Positions 42,653 through 54,008 are shown, counted from the first letter of the stretch. The stretch is 64,000 nucleotides of DNA from Mugil cephalus (GCF_022458985.1 NC_061790.1:17836397-17900396); one strand, 5' to 3'. Program-made: numbers and translations. The notes: generated by a model from the letters alone, not told the origin.

Positions 42653-44644
42653 TTTTGATATAATAGTAACACCCCCTTTTTATCTGTAATCAAATTCAAC
42701 CTAATTAAAAATTACCTTAACTCTATTATCCTATTATTATGTTTATTTTAATTGATACACTATTATTATTACTATCTATATTCCCCCTTTTTATCACAAT
42801 CAACAAACAAATGAATAAATTTGCCAACTTCAGAGGATGCAAAAACAACCCTACAGATGTAAGAGCAAACAACGCCAGGTCCACACACAATATCAACCAT
42901 ATACAAACAACCGATCAAATTGCAAGGTACAGCTTCCCCAACTCAGCCGAAATTAAACTCTGTTATTTGAATGGTCAGTCATTGCCAAGCCTCAAACTGC
43001 AACATACATGTTATGTGCAAACAAATGAATATACTGTTGTTGTCCCAAATCTGATTACCAATCAAACAATATATGTATCATCAATATCAACCATTAGCAA
43101 ATGCATAGAGGTCAAAAAGCAGGTAGATTAGAAAGAGTCTGTGGATAAAATCACACTGGCCTTATTGCTGGGTTCAGATGCGTGTGCTGTCGTCTGCAAG
43201 CCTCAGGTTTCATGTGAGGTAGACCAGCTGTTCTCTCCTCTGCCTCCAGACACCCCCCTTGTCCTTTTGCTTCCTTCTTGAACTCTCACCCCATAAAAAG
43301 AGACAACAGGCAAACACTTTAACATTGTAGAAAACCACTAAGTACAATACACTCTTCAATGTGATCAACACATTCCTGCCAACACTTTCCTTTATTATTT
43401 CTTTAAATATAAAGTCCTTTTTCTGGGGCTCATATATTTTAACAGTTTCCAAAGTCCTCCAAGCAGAGGCTCATAGTATTTTAACCAAAAAGTCCCCACA
43501 AAAGGCTCATACTATATTTATCAAACGTCCTTTACAGGCTCATATGTTTATCAAATGTCCTTAAAAAGGCTCATAATATTTTAGCAAATACTGAATATGT
43601 AAGTATATTATTATTTTTATCGCCTTAATCTCCTATTTCCTAATTTTATTCGTTTTATTCAACATAAAATCTAACATATTACTTCATAAAACCGGTTGAC
43701 ACACAAACAACAAGGATCCACAGACAACACATACAGAACACACAAATTTAAAGTGATCACACATTTCTCTTACAAATAACTAGGCCTCTAACTTCTCTCT
43801 AACTTCTAACTAACTTCTTTTCACTAACTACTATTTTCCCTTTCTCTATTAACTATTACTATTTTCTTCTCTTTTCTTTTTTAGGCGATTCTTTCTAGTG
43901 GTCCTAGACCTGCCCTAGTAGCCTCAAGTTATAGAACCCCTTTTTCTCTATTCCTATTTAACTCTTATATCCTCTTTTCCTATTTTCCTCTAAATTTACC
44001 TCTTTTTTGAAAAATTCAAATGTTCCTAATTTCCCCTGGGCCCAGGAGTTCTCTCTCTCTCTTTGATCCTATTTTTACTTCAAGCCAATTCCTTTAAAGC
44101 CAATAAAGCCAATTTTCACACTGCTACCAAAGACCATGTGTCTTACTAGTTACAGCGGTAAAGGGCCCCTCCACTTAACTTTGCACGATGTGAGTTCAGC
44201 GCCTCATGTTACTAATTAGGCTTTTCTACTCTTATTTCTTCTATTCCTTTTCTATTCTCTTCTTCACTTTTTCTCTATTCGTAGGCCTACTCTTATTTCC
44301 TTTTATTCCTTAATCCTAACTTCTCTTTTTCTTATCTTCTTATTTCCTTTAAATCTATATCGTCCTGTCCCCCCTTTTGCGTTGCCAGCAACGCAAAGAA
44401 AACCTCAAATTTAGAAATTTAGAACGACGAATAACTTCCAACAGCAGCACAGCAACCACCCCACAAAGAGTCTTCAACGGTGTGTCCCCACAGCAACACT
44501 GCACAGTCCCCACGAGCAAACCAGCGCACAATATTTTGAAAAACTCACCCTGTATATAAGTCGACTGATGCGGGAGTCAGCTCCTTAGGACTGAAAGCAG
44601 ATGCTGAGAGGCCACAAACACGTCCAAGTTCGTGACGCCAAAAT
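42653..44644 (-). other. Leader region of the retrovirus-like fossil
   Basis: About 2 kb between the 5' LTR and gag-like frame, with no long frame. It is pyrimidine-rich on the plus strand (so purine-rich on the element's own strand) around 43750-44370. A primer-binding-site-like TGGCGTCACGAAC follows the LTR on the minus strand (about 44625-44640). Confidence 0.5.
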
Positions 44645-44998
44645 TGTTGTATATTGATGTGCTGAAGAAAGAAATGATCACCGCTGACAAGTCTTATCTT
44701 GCATTTAAAAAGGTTTATTGACAAGAAAGAACAATGTCAAACTCTTGCCGAATCTGAGAGAGCTTCTGGCCAATCGTCGAATCCCCTCTCTCGTTCAGCT
44801 CCCACAGTCACCTTATATAGGATGGTCATCCCCGAGAACCCCCTTACACAAACAAAACTTTAGGTCTTATGTCCTGGTTAGTTTTACGAACTAGCATTTG
44901 GTAAATGACCCTTTGACCTTTGAACTTTATACACACTTCACAAACCCCCAAACACAGGAAAGGGACAGAAGAGAAAAACAAGAAGATAATATACTACA
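44645..44998 (-). repeat. 5' LTR of the retrovirus-like element
   Basis: 354 bp, nearly identical to 38747-39100. Directly followed at 44999 by the GGAG target duplication and then by the interrupted L1. Confidence 0.92.
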
Positions 44999-45002
44999 GG
45001 AG

Positions 45003-45470
45003 CAAAGGGATTCTACACTAATTTGGGCACAGGAGGATCTGACGATAGTCGAATCACTTTGTTTCAGTGATACTCTGGCCGCAGTTTTATTATATCTATA
45101 CCTAGATTATCAGCTTCTTCTTTTTTTTAATGCTGCATGGCTCCATAATGTCGATAGAACTGGGGCAAACAAAAATAGAGCATCAGTGGTTTTACAAAAG
45201 CTGGTTAAAGATTTTACTTTAGTTGCTACATGGCGTTGGTAGAATTTAATGGCATTAACATTAGTATTAATTTATTGTTCATCACATCAGACAGAATCAC
45301 TATATGAATAGCTAGACCCAGTTGTTTACTTGCTATGAAATTAAGAACAAATGACAATTTAGAGACCATCTCAGCAATTAGGACTAAAGAGGGGGACATG
45401 ATATCAGATCCAATGAAAATAAATAATATCTTTCAGTTATTTTATCAAAATCTGTATAACTTTTAACCTT
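45003..45470 (+). mobile_element. L1-type LINE fragment, right part
   Basis: Continues the L1 of 38540-38746. The frame ending at 45242 shows FNAAWLHNVDRTGANKNRAS, then VVLQKLVKDFTLVATWRW, as in L1 endonucleases. Stops beyond 45242 show decay. Sequence fades out near 45470. Confidence 0.65.
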
Positions 45471-46289
45471 CTAAGAGGTTTTATTTGACAAAAAAATAAA
45501 CTCCAAGGCACAGGAGCGTGTCCCTATCTGTTCTGCTCTTACTGTTCGACCAGTACACAGCTACGCGGACAGATAAACTCGTGGACAAATGACAGGTGTA
45601 TTGTCTTCTTTATTGAGACGTTTCCCTTCAAATGACAGCAGAGTGGAACTGTAAGAAAATAATAAAACACAATTTTTAGATGTTTAGTTGTGGTATGAAT
45701 ACACACATATTTAAATGTATCCCAAGCATGCAAAAAAATAGAACATTAGCTCCATATGACACATAAACCCAGAGTACTTGAATAGGTGCTGTGTAATCAA
45801 CTCTTTAAACGTATTAGAGAAATTCACAAGCAAAATATACCTGCATAAAAGGCAAATAAAGATGTAAACAATGAAATTACATGCCATTTTTATGTAATCG
45901 TGTCAGTAATATAAATGTACTCAACTGTGATACACTTTAACATTTATAAACTAAAAATAGCAATAATACTGCTTGAATATTATGATAAACATAGTCAATA
46001 CTCACAGACAATGCTTTCCGTAAAACAACAAAGATGGATGGATGCAGATTCAAGCACACTTCAGTTACATCTCCTTCTATTCAGCACAACTGAGCATCTG
46101 AGCTCGACTTCCTGTTTCCTGTCTCACCTTCACAATTCTTAATTGGCTATTTCAACACACATAAAAATGAACAGAAAACATCAGCACCTCCTGCTGTCGG
46201 GAGTTAACATCTGCCAGCACACTATCGGCCCACACAGTCCCGAAGCAGGGCAGAGATGCGTTGTGTAGCCGGCGGCACCATCTGAACTG
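45471..46289. other. Intergenic, no gene recognised
   Basis: AT-rich sequence with random short frames. I see no element end or gene. Confidence 0.5.
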
Positions 46290-46582
46290 GGGAACGTGAG
46301 GTCACTCAAAGCGGGAACGACCTTAATTATGCAGAATTTTAAATGTTAATAAAAAATAAAGGAGTGAGTTAGAAAAAAAACACATCCCGTACAGTTGTCA
46401 TGAATAGTGAAATAACCCATTGAGACCAAAACCGTTTTTTGAACCAGGTTGTAAACATGTTTAATAATGCTTTAAATTTGGGATTTTTAATATAGGGGTC
46501 TATGGGGATTTGTTCCCTTTAGCAACCAGCCTCAAGCGGCCACTCGATGGACTGCAATTTTTTGCACTTCCGAATGGGCTTC
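46290..46582 (+). repeat. Left inverted repeat of the THAP element
   Basis: Reverse complement of 48620-48920, with shared blocks TTAATTATGCAGAATTTTAA, ACCGTTTTTTGAACCAGG and TTTTTTGCACTTCCG. Confidence 0.8.
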
Positions 46583-46945
46583 AACACTCAGCCAGAGGTC
46601 TTGACTTTGATCTCTTGGACTAACACAGCTACCGGCTCTGGCGATCAGGTGGCTGGCACGATATGAAGCTTCCAGTGCTTTGGCTATGGGTGTACCATAG
46701 GACAGAATGGTGGAGTTGGACTGCTTCAGTTCATCATGTTTTCGTAAAAAAAAAAAAAAAAAAAATCCATTGGTTTGCCCTTTAGTTCTGTGTTTGGTTG
46801 TAAGGTGCTGTTTGAGATGCAATGGTTTCATGGACTCATTGCTCAGAACTTCGCCACATACAGCACACGGCGGCCTGGGCAGCTCCTCGGTTCCGCTCCA
46901 AATGAATCTCAGTTTTATGTATTTTTCATCACACTTCCTCCTCAC
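46583..46945 (-). mobile_element. hAT-type (ZBED5/FAM200-like) BED zinc-finger fragment
   Basis: Minus strand: YIKLRFIWSGTEELPRPPC then AVCGEVLSNESMKPLHLKQH and LTTKH form a BED-like zinc finger (CxxC then HxxxxH), followed by NSTILSYGTPIAKALEASYR and ASHLIARAGS. This is the N-terminal part of hAT transposases related to ZBED5. A T-run inside the frame (A-run at 46746-46764 on +) adds several Phe and suggests repeat expansion. The frame passes out into the neighbouring inverted repeat, so the fragment has no natural end. Confidence 0.78.
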
Positions 46946-47376
46946 TGGTTTCTGCCGTTTGCTAGCAGTTCTGGGGCTGGTTTTGCATAACCGGTAACGC
47001 TACGTATGCCTACCCAGAAGCACTTGCAAACTTTTTAAGATTATTGACTTAATTTTTATCTCCTTTCATTTTCTTGTCATTGGTTGATAAGATATTTTCA
47101 TCCGTTCCGATATTTTGGATATTATTTCACGTTTTATTTTTATTTTTTAAATTTTGTTTAGATTTAATTAAGTGATTCTTTGGTGTACCACTAGATGGAG
47201 CCCGCATACCACTAGTGTTACGCGTAGTACCACAGAGAATCACTGTTCTGGGGAGATCAGTATGGGTGCGACTTCCGGTTTGGTAGCGGAAGTAGCAGTT
47301 ACCGAGATGCTAATATAACGCTATGGCTACTATAACGGTTTTTAACAAGTTTTAACTTTCAGCAACGTTGCTCAAA

Positions 47377-47740
47377 ATGTCCCTTTGGAGCCCTTGCACC
47401 TGTTGTGTTGTTCATGGCTGTACTAATAACCAGAGGAAGCTAAATTTGTGGCTTGATGAATAGTGTTTTGAACATGCACCCAGAACAAAAAGGGATTGCT
47501 CCTGTGTTCAGTGGTAGCTTCCATCGCCTACCTACAGACGAGGAAGCCAGAAGAATGTGGCTGAAGAACTTGAATTTGAAGAGACCCCCAAAAACACTGT
47601 TTGTCTGTTCATTTCATTTTATCGTCGAAAAGCCGATGGAGGAGAACCTGATTCCTACTTTGTGGCTACGCTACGACAGAGCACCAGAGATGAGACGCCG
47701 ACAGGTCCTCAAAAGGACTGACAGCAGTGCCAGGAGTCAT
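47377..47740 (+). pseudogene. THAP-domain transposase N-terminus, broken
   Basis: From ATG 47377 the frame gives CCVVHGCTNNQRKLNLWLDE and then a TAG stop at 47461. The homologous protein continues past the stop (CFEHAPRTKRDC) and then in another frame from about 47515 with FHRLPTDEEARRMWLKNLNL and FVCSFHF. The two Cys near the start and the CxxH of VCSFHF are the C2CH zinc ligands of a THAP finger, a DNA-binding domain of P-, Kolobok- and ISL2EU-type transposases. The rest of the transposase was not found. Confidence 0.8.
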
Positions 47741-47952
47741 TTTATGTGCATCACCTTTTTCAGCTCTAAATTCTTCCTAGTATCTGCGTTCCACTTCCTC
47801 AGTACTTCATTACAGGATATCCCTGTCTTCCCCTGCCTGACTGCATTCTCAACCTACATGAAAATACTGCCCATTACAAAATGCACTCAGCAGTTCAGTC
47901 AATTAAAATCTATTTGTAAGTCACAAAGCGTCATTACAAAGCACATTACAAT

Positions 47953-48018
47953 GATAATAATAATAATAACAATAATAATAATTATCATTATAATTATTAT
48001 TATATCATCATCATCATG
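47953..48018. repeat. (ATA/ATT/CAT)n low-complexity repeat
   Basis: Runs of AATAAT, ATTATT and CATCATCATCATCAT inside the THAP element. Confidence 0.9.
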
Positions 48019-48127
48019 GCAATCAATATTTTTACCTTCCACAATATTGCAGCAGCGTGGCTGCAAAATCTCCCTGCTCCTGCAACACATGAGCAGTCAG
48101 CTGTTTGTATTTCACCTGCCGCTGAAA

Positions 48128-48448
48128 CTAAAACCCAGCCCTGTGATGTGGGACTTTAAGACTCTGACTCGGCTCTATGTTTGCTTTCAGATACATGAGG
48201 TCGTGTCCCACCTCCTTTAACAAAATGCGACCGACTTTGTTGCTGCGGAGGTACTGATATGCCTCAGAGCTTTTAAGATTGTTAATAGCTTCACCGTCTG
48301 TGCCAGTGGAGTTGATAAAGTAGCAAAATATGCTTGTGTAAGTGATCTGTGGCCACTTCTTCAGATTGTCCTCCCATCCCTCGAGAGTAGAAGGCAGTGG
48401 TCTGACAATGTCATCCCGTTTGAGGTGTAAAAGGTGATGTTCCCACAT
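48128..48448 (-). pseudogene. Fragment of YqaJ-linked transposon protein
   Basis: A 106-codon minus-strand frame with LEGWEDNLKKWPQITYTSIF, then SSEAYQYLRSNKVGR and GHDLMYLKANIEPSQS. It resembles the N-terminal half of fish proteins that end in a SWIM-like Cys/His motif and YqaJ nuclease domain, associated with ISL2EU-type elements. Only this part is present. The match is from memory of the family. Confidence 0.55.
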
Positions 48449-48619
48449 ATTTTGTTTATAGACTGCTTCAAAAAAATATGATTAGCATCAGCCGTTACTA
48501 TGGTAAATGCCGACTTCTGGCTCGCATTCGAAGTCGCACCCATAATTCACGCAAAGGATCATGGGGGCTAGGAATAAGGTGGATAACACAACTAAACCGG
48601 GCGGCAACCTGAGCGATGA

Positions 48620-48920
48620 AGCCCATGCGGAAGTGCAAAAAACTGCTGTTCATAGAGTGGCGGCTTAAGGCTGGTTGCAAAAGGGAGCAAATCCCCATAG
48701 ACCCCCATGTTAAAAAGCCCAACTTTGTAAACCCAACATGTTTACAGCCTGGTTCAAAAAACGGTTTTAGTCTCAATGGTTTATTTCACTATTCGTGACA
48801 ACTGTACGGGGGTGATATTTTATCTAACTCATTCGTTTATTTTTTTATTAAGGTTTAAAATTCTGCATAATTAAGGGCATTCCCGCTTTGAGTGACAGGC
48901 GCTGCCAGAGGCCGCTAGTT
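48620..48920 (-). repeat. Right inverted repeat of the THAP element
   Basis: Inverted partner of 46290-46582, ending with GCTTTGAGTGACAGGCGC near the outer edge. Confidence 0.8.
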
Positions 48921-49839
48921 GCTAGCGTTGGTCTCTCTGCTAGTCCTCACCTGAGCCAATGCCAACCTTTTGGCTGAGTTGAGGTTTTGGTCCATTTGGA
49001 TCATTTTAAATAAAAAATAATAGTTGTCTGCTTTGCTGCACCTCCCACAAGACCATCTGTTAAGTGAATTTAGAGAATTATTCTTATGGTGGGTGTCAGT
49101 GCCCAATATAGCCAGTCCGGTAGCTGAAGTTAACTATCTAATGAATTAGCCTTAGGCTAGCCTTCCAGCTAGGTTTGTTAGCCAGGCTAACAGGAGGCTA
49201 TCTATCAAACCGCCACTGAAGTCAGAACGTAAATAATAATTAATAATACTTTTAAGTGAAGTATGTCATTTGGGCAATATTAATCCACCACGTGAAGTAT
49301 GAAACAGTAATGTCTCATTCACGTTCTATGCAACCAATGTTACGGTAAAATGGCATAAATGGGTTCACGCATAACATAACTCTATTGAAATTAGGTTATA
49401 AGCAGGAGCCTCTGCGTCGTCCATTAATTTCTGATAATGGACACCTCGTCGGGCATCATCCCTTACCTAGTTTAAGTTAGACGGTAATATAAATTAAGAT
49501 TGAGGAAACAAAATGTGAATATGCGTAATAATATTCCGTACACATACACATATGTATGTACATATAACATACATTATTTTACATGTCTGTTTGTCTGTGT
49601 AAAATTCAGGTGATCCAGATGTTCTACATGAGATGAAGAAGTGGACTATCAGGATTTGGGCAGAGAACACTTTGAAAGTCATCACTCCATCGCCGATTTT
49701 TATTATAGCCCAGATGTGAAATGTGCCTCATAACTTATAACAGAACTTCTTAGTGTCTTTTGATTAAAGAAATTAATCTCTAAATCTTAACTGTATTTAA
49801 TGTATTATAAATTATATTTTAGGCGGGTTAAATGGCATC
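48921..49839. other. Intergenic, no gene recognised
   Basis: Contains a CTAG/TAGC-rich stretch (about 49140-49200) like those seen inside fish DNA transposons, but no frame or terminal repeat that I can assign. Confidence 0.45.
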
Positions 49840-50135
49840 AAACCGGAAGCGAGGCCATTGTGTTAGCTGGCTGCGAGCACCTCGGATAGCGATTAGCCTA
49901 GCTCGGTAGCCTGAGCTAACCCGGTAGCGCCGTGTTGGGTGGGCGGGTTTTAACGTTCAGGCCGCTTTAGCTCCGCCCAAACCTAACCCCCATATCCATA
50001 TTCGGAGTATCCAAGTGTGGGTGGAGTAAAGCTCATCCAACATTGCGATCGCAGGCTCCCCCCACTTTGGGCTTCATTTTCGAGATTCAGAATCCAACGG
50101 GTGATGTCACCATGGGTTTGTCCATAGTGCATACA
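49840..50135. mobile_element. Dispersed non-autonomous DNA-transposon-like fragment
   Basis: Contains TTTCGAGATTCAGAATCCAA (50079-50098), GGGTGATGTCACCATGGG (50100-50117) and TTTGTCCATAGTGCATACAG (50118-50137), a terminal motif I associate with a common fish MITE. No coding content. Confidence 0.5.
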
Positions 50136-50144
50136 GTGTATATA

Positions 50145-50260
50145 CAGTATGAACTAAACCAATACTAACAGCAAATGAAAATAGTTGATGTAAAAGCATG
50201 GGACCAAGAGAGTACATTGAGTGTGCCATCTATGGGGGAAACGCAGGCATTGCAATGAAA
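50145..50260. repeat. Dispersed repeat, copy 1 (also at 57.5 kb)
   Basis: AACTAAACCAATACTAACAG then GCAAATGAAAATAGTTGATG matches 57492-57545. Class unknown. Confidence 0.7.
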
Positions 50261-51198
50261 AAAAGTGCGCATGCACGATCGCTCTTGCCCATTTCTAACT
50301 ATTTCTTATTATTATCTATCTTTTAAAATTAATTTGACCGTACTTATTGTTTGATCCTTTATTTAAGCATTCCCTCTGCAAATATGCGTGTGTAGAGCTT
50401 TTTGATCACTTTGTTAGCCGTTCTGGTTGATACTTATTTCACTTTCACTCTGCCGGGCACAACAAACGCAGGGCCGCTTTGTTTACACGAGGGATCGGCT
50501 GATCTGCTGATATACCTGAGGAGCCTGGAGAAGAACTCACCGAGGATGCTGGGGGAAAAAAAATCAGTGGAGGAGAGAAACTAAGAAAAGGCAACAGAGA
50601 CTAATGGATAAGAGGCGGTATAAACCGAGTCTCTCCACGGTCACAATGGGAAACGTGAGATCGATAGCCAATAAAATGGATGAGTTAACAGCATTAGCCA
50701 GGAGTCACACAGAGTATCGGGAGTGTAGTTTAATGTGCTTTACTGAGACATGGCTGCACCAGGACATTCCTGATGACAATGTTTCCATCAACGGCTTCCA
50801 GACTGTTCGGGCCAACAGGGACCGGGAGCGGTAAGCGGAAAGGAGGAGGGCTTGCCGTTAGTGAACAACAAGTGGTGCAATCCCAGTCATATTACCATCA
50901 AAGAGAGCATCTGCAGCCCGGACATTGAACTGTTTGCTGTTGGTCTCCGTCCATATTATCCACCACGGGAGTTTTTCTCATGTTGTGATGGTGACTGTGT
51001 ACATTCCTCCCTCTGCAAACCCAGCGTCAGCATGTGATGTCATCCACTCTGCCATAGCCCGATTACAGACCCAGCACCCGAGGGCATTCATTGCTATCTT
51101 GGGTGACTTCAACCATGTCACCATGGCAAAAACACTACCCAACTTTACTCAGTATGTGAACTGTTTCACCAGAGAGGAGAGGACACTGGACCTGATGT

Positions 51199-52350
51199 AT
51201 GCCAATGTTAAGGATGCATATAGCTCCTCTCCCCTCCCCCTCACTGGGCAGGTCAGATCACAACCTGGTACACCTCAGCTCCGCTTATGTACCTCTGGTA
51301 AACAGCCAGCCTGTGACTACAAGGACAGTGAGGAGATGGTCGGAGAAGGCTTGGGAGGCACTGCTGGGATGTTTTGAGGTCACAGACTGGCAGGCACTCT
51401 GTGAGCCGAACAGAGATGACATTGACGGGCTCACAGAGTGCATCACGGACTATATCAACTTCTGTGTTAACACCACTGTTCCAGCAGAGACGGTCCACTG
51501 TTACCCAAACAATAAGCCGTGGGTAACAAAGGACAGCAAAGACATCCTGAACGAGAAGAAGAGAGCTTTCAGGACTGGCAACAAGGAGGAGGTGAGAGAT
51601 ATACAGAGACACTTGAAGATTAAGATCAGAGAGGCTAAGGAGGAATATAAGAAGAAGCTGGAATGGAAACTCCAGCACAACAACAACAGAGAGGTTTGGA
51701 GTGGGATGAAGAAGATCACTGATCTCAGGCCAGCGGGCAATAGAGGAATGGAAGGCAGTGTGGAATGGGCCAACGAACTCAATCTGTTCTTTAACAGATT
51801 TGACACTACTGCCCTTCCACCCCCTATGAACACCACCATCATCGGACAGTCTCTCACCTCCACCCTTACATCTCCTACCCCACCTCCACCCCCATCTACT
51901 GTGATCATCACTGCCGACGATGTTAGAAGACAGCTGGGGAAACTTCACTCTGGCAAGGCTGCGGGCCCTGATGGGGTCAGCCCCAGGGTGCTCAAAACCT
52001 GTCCCACCCAGCTTTGTGGAGTTCTTCAGCATGTCTTCAACATGAGCCTGAGTCTGCAGAGGGTCCCTGTAATGTGGAAGACGTCCTGCCTAGTTCCTGT
52101 GCCAAAGACGCCGCGACCCGTTGGCTCGAAGGACTATGGACCAGTGGCACTGACCTCCCACATTACGAAGACCCTGGAGAGACTCATCTTGGAGCAACTC
52201 CGGCCTGTGGTCAAGCCACATTTGGACCCCCTCCAGTTTGCCTACCAGCCCCAACTCGGAGTTGAGGACGCCATTATCTTCCTACTCAACTGTGTCTACA
52301 CCCACACCATCCGTCCAGCTCTTCTGGGTGAGAAGATGATGGCGATGTAG
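51199..52350 (+). pseudogene. Rex1-like LINE ORF, endonuclease-RT segment
   Basis: The longest surviving frame of the LINE (383 codons), from just after the endonuclease to mid-RT. It includes the linker WEALLGCFEVTDWQALCEPN, a Lys-rich part, and RT fingers. It ends at the TAG at 52348-52350, which replaces a Gln codon in relatives (AMQVDAPL). The RT continues in the same frame from 52351 to 52878. Confidence 0.8.
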
Positions 52351-52878
52351 GTGGATTCCCCCCTGGTGTCGTGGATCGTTGACTACCTGACTGGCAGACC
52401 ACAGTATGTGTGCCTGCAACGCTGTGTGTCAGACAGGCTGGTTAGCAACACTGGGGCCCCACAGGGGACTGTCCTCTCTCCCTTTCTCTTCACCCTCTAC
52501 ACCACGGACTTCAACCACTGCACAGAGACCTGTCATCTCCAGAAATTTTCTGAAGACTCTGCAGGGGTTGGATGCATCAGCAAGGGTGACGAGGTGAAGT
52601 ACAGGGCTGTTGTGGACAACTTTGTCACATGGTGTGAGGAGAACCATCTACAGGTCAATGTGACAAAGACGAAGGAACTGGTGGTGGGCCTGAGGAGGTA
52701 CAAGGTGCTGGTGTCCCCTGTTACCATCCAGGGGGTCAATGTGGACATAGTGGAGGATTATAAGTATCTGGGGGTTCACATTGATAATAGACTGGACTGG
52801 GGAAAGAACACAGGCGCTATATCTATAGAGAAAGGGCCAGACTTGCCTCTATTTTCTGAGGTGGTTGAGATCTTTTAA
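52351..52878 (+). pseudogene. Rex1-like LINE ORF, RT palm/thumb segment
   Basis: Continues the RT: SPLVSWIVDYLTGRPQYVCL, GAPQGTVLSPF, LQKFSEDSAGVGC at the active-site position, and DYKYLGVHIDNRLDWGKN. It shifts out of frame near 52840. The C-terminal part is in frame again at 53023-53241. Confidence 0.78.
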
Positions 52879-53449
52879 CATCTGCAGGACTATGCTCAGG
52901 ATGTTCTATGAGTCTGTGGTGGCCAGTGCCATCTTCTATGCTGTTGTGTGCTGGGGCAGCAGGCTGAGGGTAGCAGACGGCAACAGGTTGAACATACTGA
53001 TACGCAAGGCCAGTGACATTTTGTGGGAGTGAAGCTGGACCCTCTGACGGTGGTGTCAGGCAGGAGAATGCTTCACAAGGTGAAAGTCATCCTGGACAAT
53101 GAGTTGAACCCACTCCATGACGTGCTGGCCAGACACAGGAGTTCTTTCAGCACCAGACTTATCACACAACGATGCGCCACAGAGCGTCACAGGAAATCAT
53201 TCCTGCCAGTGGCCATTAACCTGTATAACTCCTCACTCTGAGGGTGTAGAACCCATATTATTTATATATAAAATGGTACATTTTGGGTTTTAAGCTGCTG
53301 TAACGAAAAGTAATTTCCCCCTGGGATCAATAAAGTAATTCTGATTCTGATTCTGATTCTAAAAATGCTAAATGAATGAGGTTTATTAATATTACACTCA
53401 CTTATTTAATTTAATAATATAATTTAGACATGTTTGGCAGGCTGGATTA

Positions 53450-53497
53450 AAAAGCCCAACAGCCCAAATATGGCCAGCGGGCCGTAGTTTGCCCATG
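53450..53497. mobile_element. hAT (Charlie-type) transposon terminus
   Basis: GGCCAGCGGGCCGTAGTTTG then CCCATGCCTGG is the reverse of the well-known hAT end CAGGCATGGGCAAACTACGG. Only one end is present. Confidence 0.65.
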
Positions 53498-53504
53498 CCT
53501 GGGC

Positions 53505-54008
53505 TATCCCCAGCAATTTGTAATCACATAAAGGAGACCTTCTTGTTCATCAAGGAGAACTACTGCGTGGAGGCACCGAGCCTGGTGTGTGGATACTTGT
53601 GAGTATCCCCACTCCTGCCCAGCGGGTCTCAACCTGGGAAGCTATGAATCACACTGGAGCCTCACGTAGGCTTCTGTTTGGGTCAACACCAGTATCACAA
53701 ACTGCATCCCTGTGCCTAGTTATTCTTCCCAGACCTAAACCTTATAGAACACTTCTGAGATAATATGGTTCAGTCTATCTGACACCGCCAGGTTGCACCT
53801 CAAACTGTCCAGGACCTCAGTGACGCCCTGGTCCAGATCTGGGAGAAGATACCCAGGATACCATCCATTTTATACGTAAATTTAAAGATTCACACATTCT
53901 ACTGTACATACTACATTGACAGTATTTTTGTATTACGTAGTATTAGTTCGTAACAGCTAACAGTGACAGTGTTATGTGTTTCTATGACTTCCGAGGCATA
54001 ATTATCAA
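53505..54008. repeat. Duplicated upstream block of gene 7 (LINE A and Tc1 relics)
   Basis: Matches 36450-37015 upstream of pseudogene 6, including the LINE A endonuclease piece (53508-53700) and Tc1 C-terminal relic (about 53735-53870). About 50 bp of the LINE leader present in the pseudogene 6 copy (about 36614-36668) are absent here. This shows the duplication carried transposon relics with it. Confidence 0.82.

Larger units (their letters stand above)
38747..44998 (-). mobile_element. Retrovirus-like (ERV-type) LTR element with two LTRs, fossil
   Basis: A 6.25-kb element on the minus strand, bounded by 354-bp LTRs (38747-39100 and 44645-44998) with TG...CA ends and a 4-bp target duplication, GGAG (38743-38746 and 44999-45002). 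Parts seen in order on the minus strand: 5' LTR, a long leader of about 2 kb, a gag-like frame (41729-42652), RT-end and RNase H (40522-41451), and an integrase core (39931-40215), then the 3' LTR. The RNase H and integrase resemble gamma/epsilon-type fish retroviral sequences. No envelope was recognised. The element is broken, with several breaks, but its LTRs differ at only about three positions by eye, so the insertion is recent. It sits inside an L1. Confidence 0.88.
46290..48920. mobile_element. THAP/ISL2EU-like DNA transposon remnant with ~290-bp inverted repeats
   Basis: Two inverted copies of a ~290-bp sequence bound the region: 46290-46582 and 48620-48920, judged about 80% alike in reverse complement (TCACTCAAAGCGGGAA at both outer edges, TTTTTTGCACTTCCG at both inner edges). 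Inside are a THAP zinc-finger ORF relic on + (47377-47740) and, on -, a piece resembling the protein that accompanies YqaJ-containing fish transposons (48128-48448). A THAP transposase plus a YqaJ-type protein is what ISL2EU elements carry, hence the tentative family. A hAT fragment is nested next to the left repeat. Everything is broken. Confidence 0.55.
50380..53365 (+). mobile_element. Rex1-like LINE, nearly full length but inactive
   Basis: A 3-kb LINE with a 5' leader, endonuclease, RT, C-terminal region and 3' tail. The endonuclease starts near 50604 (TVTMGNVRSIANKMDELTAL, CFTETWLH). The endonuclease end has AILGDFNHVTMAKTLPNFTQ, then RTLDLMYANV. RT shows LGKLHSGKAAGPDGVSPRVL and KDYGPVALTSHITKTLERLI, then GAPQGTVLSPFLFTLYTTDF. 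RT motif A with its catalytic Asp is deleted: LNCVYTH runs straight into TIRPALLG. An in-frame TAG (52348-52350) follows, and the FSDD-type box reads FSED. The C-terminal frame ends at 53241 (ERHRKSFLPVAINLYNSSL). The tail has GGGATCAATAAAG and a (TTCTGA)n repeat at 53337-53362. Confidence 0.85.

Noticed and set aside
38747-44998. CRISPR-like or satellite origin of the two 354-bp repeats
   Set aside because: They are a single pair of LTRs with TG/CA ends, a target duplication and pol-like sequence between.
51253-52032. 259-codon minus-strand frame
   Set aside because: It is the antisense shadow of the Rex1-like LINE ORF on the plus strand.
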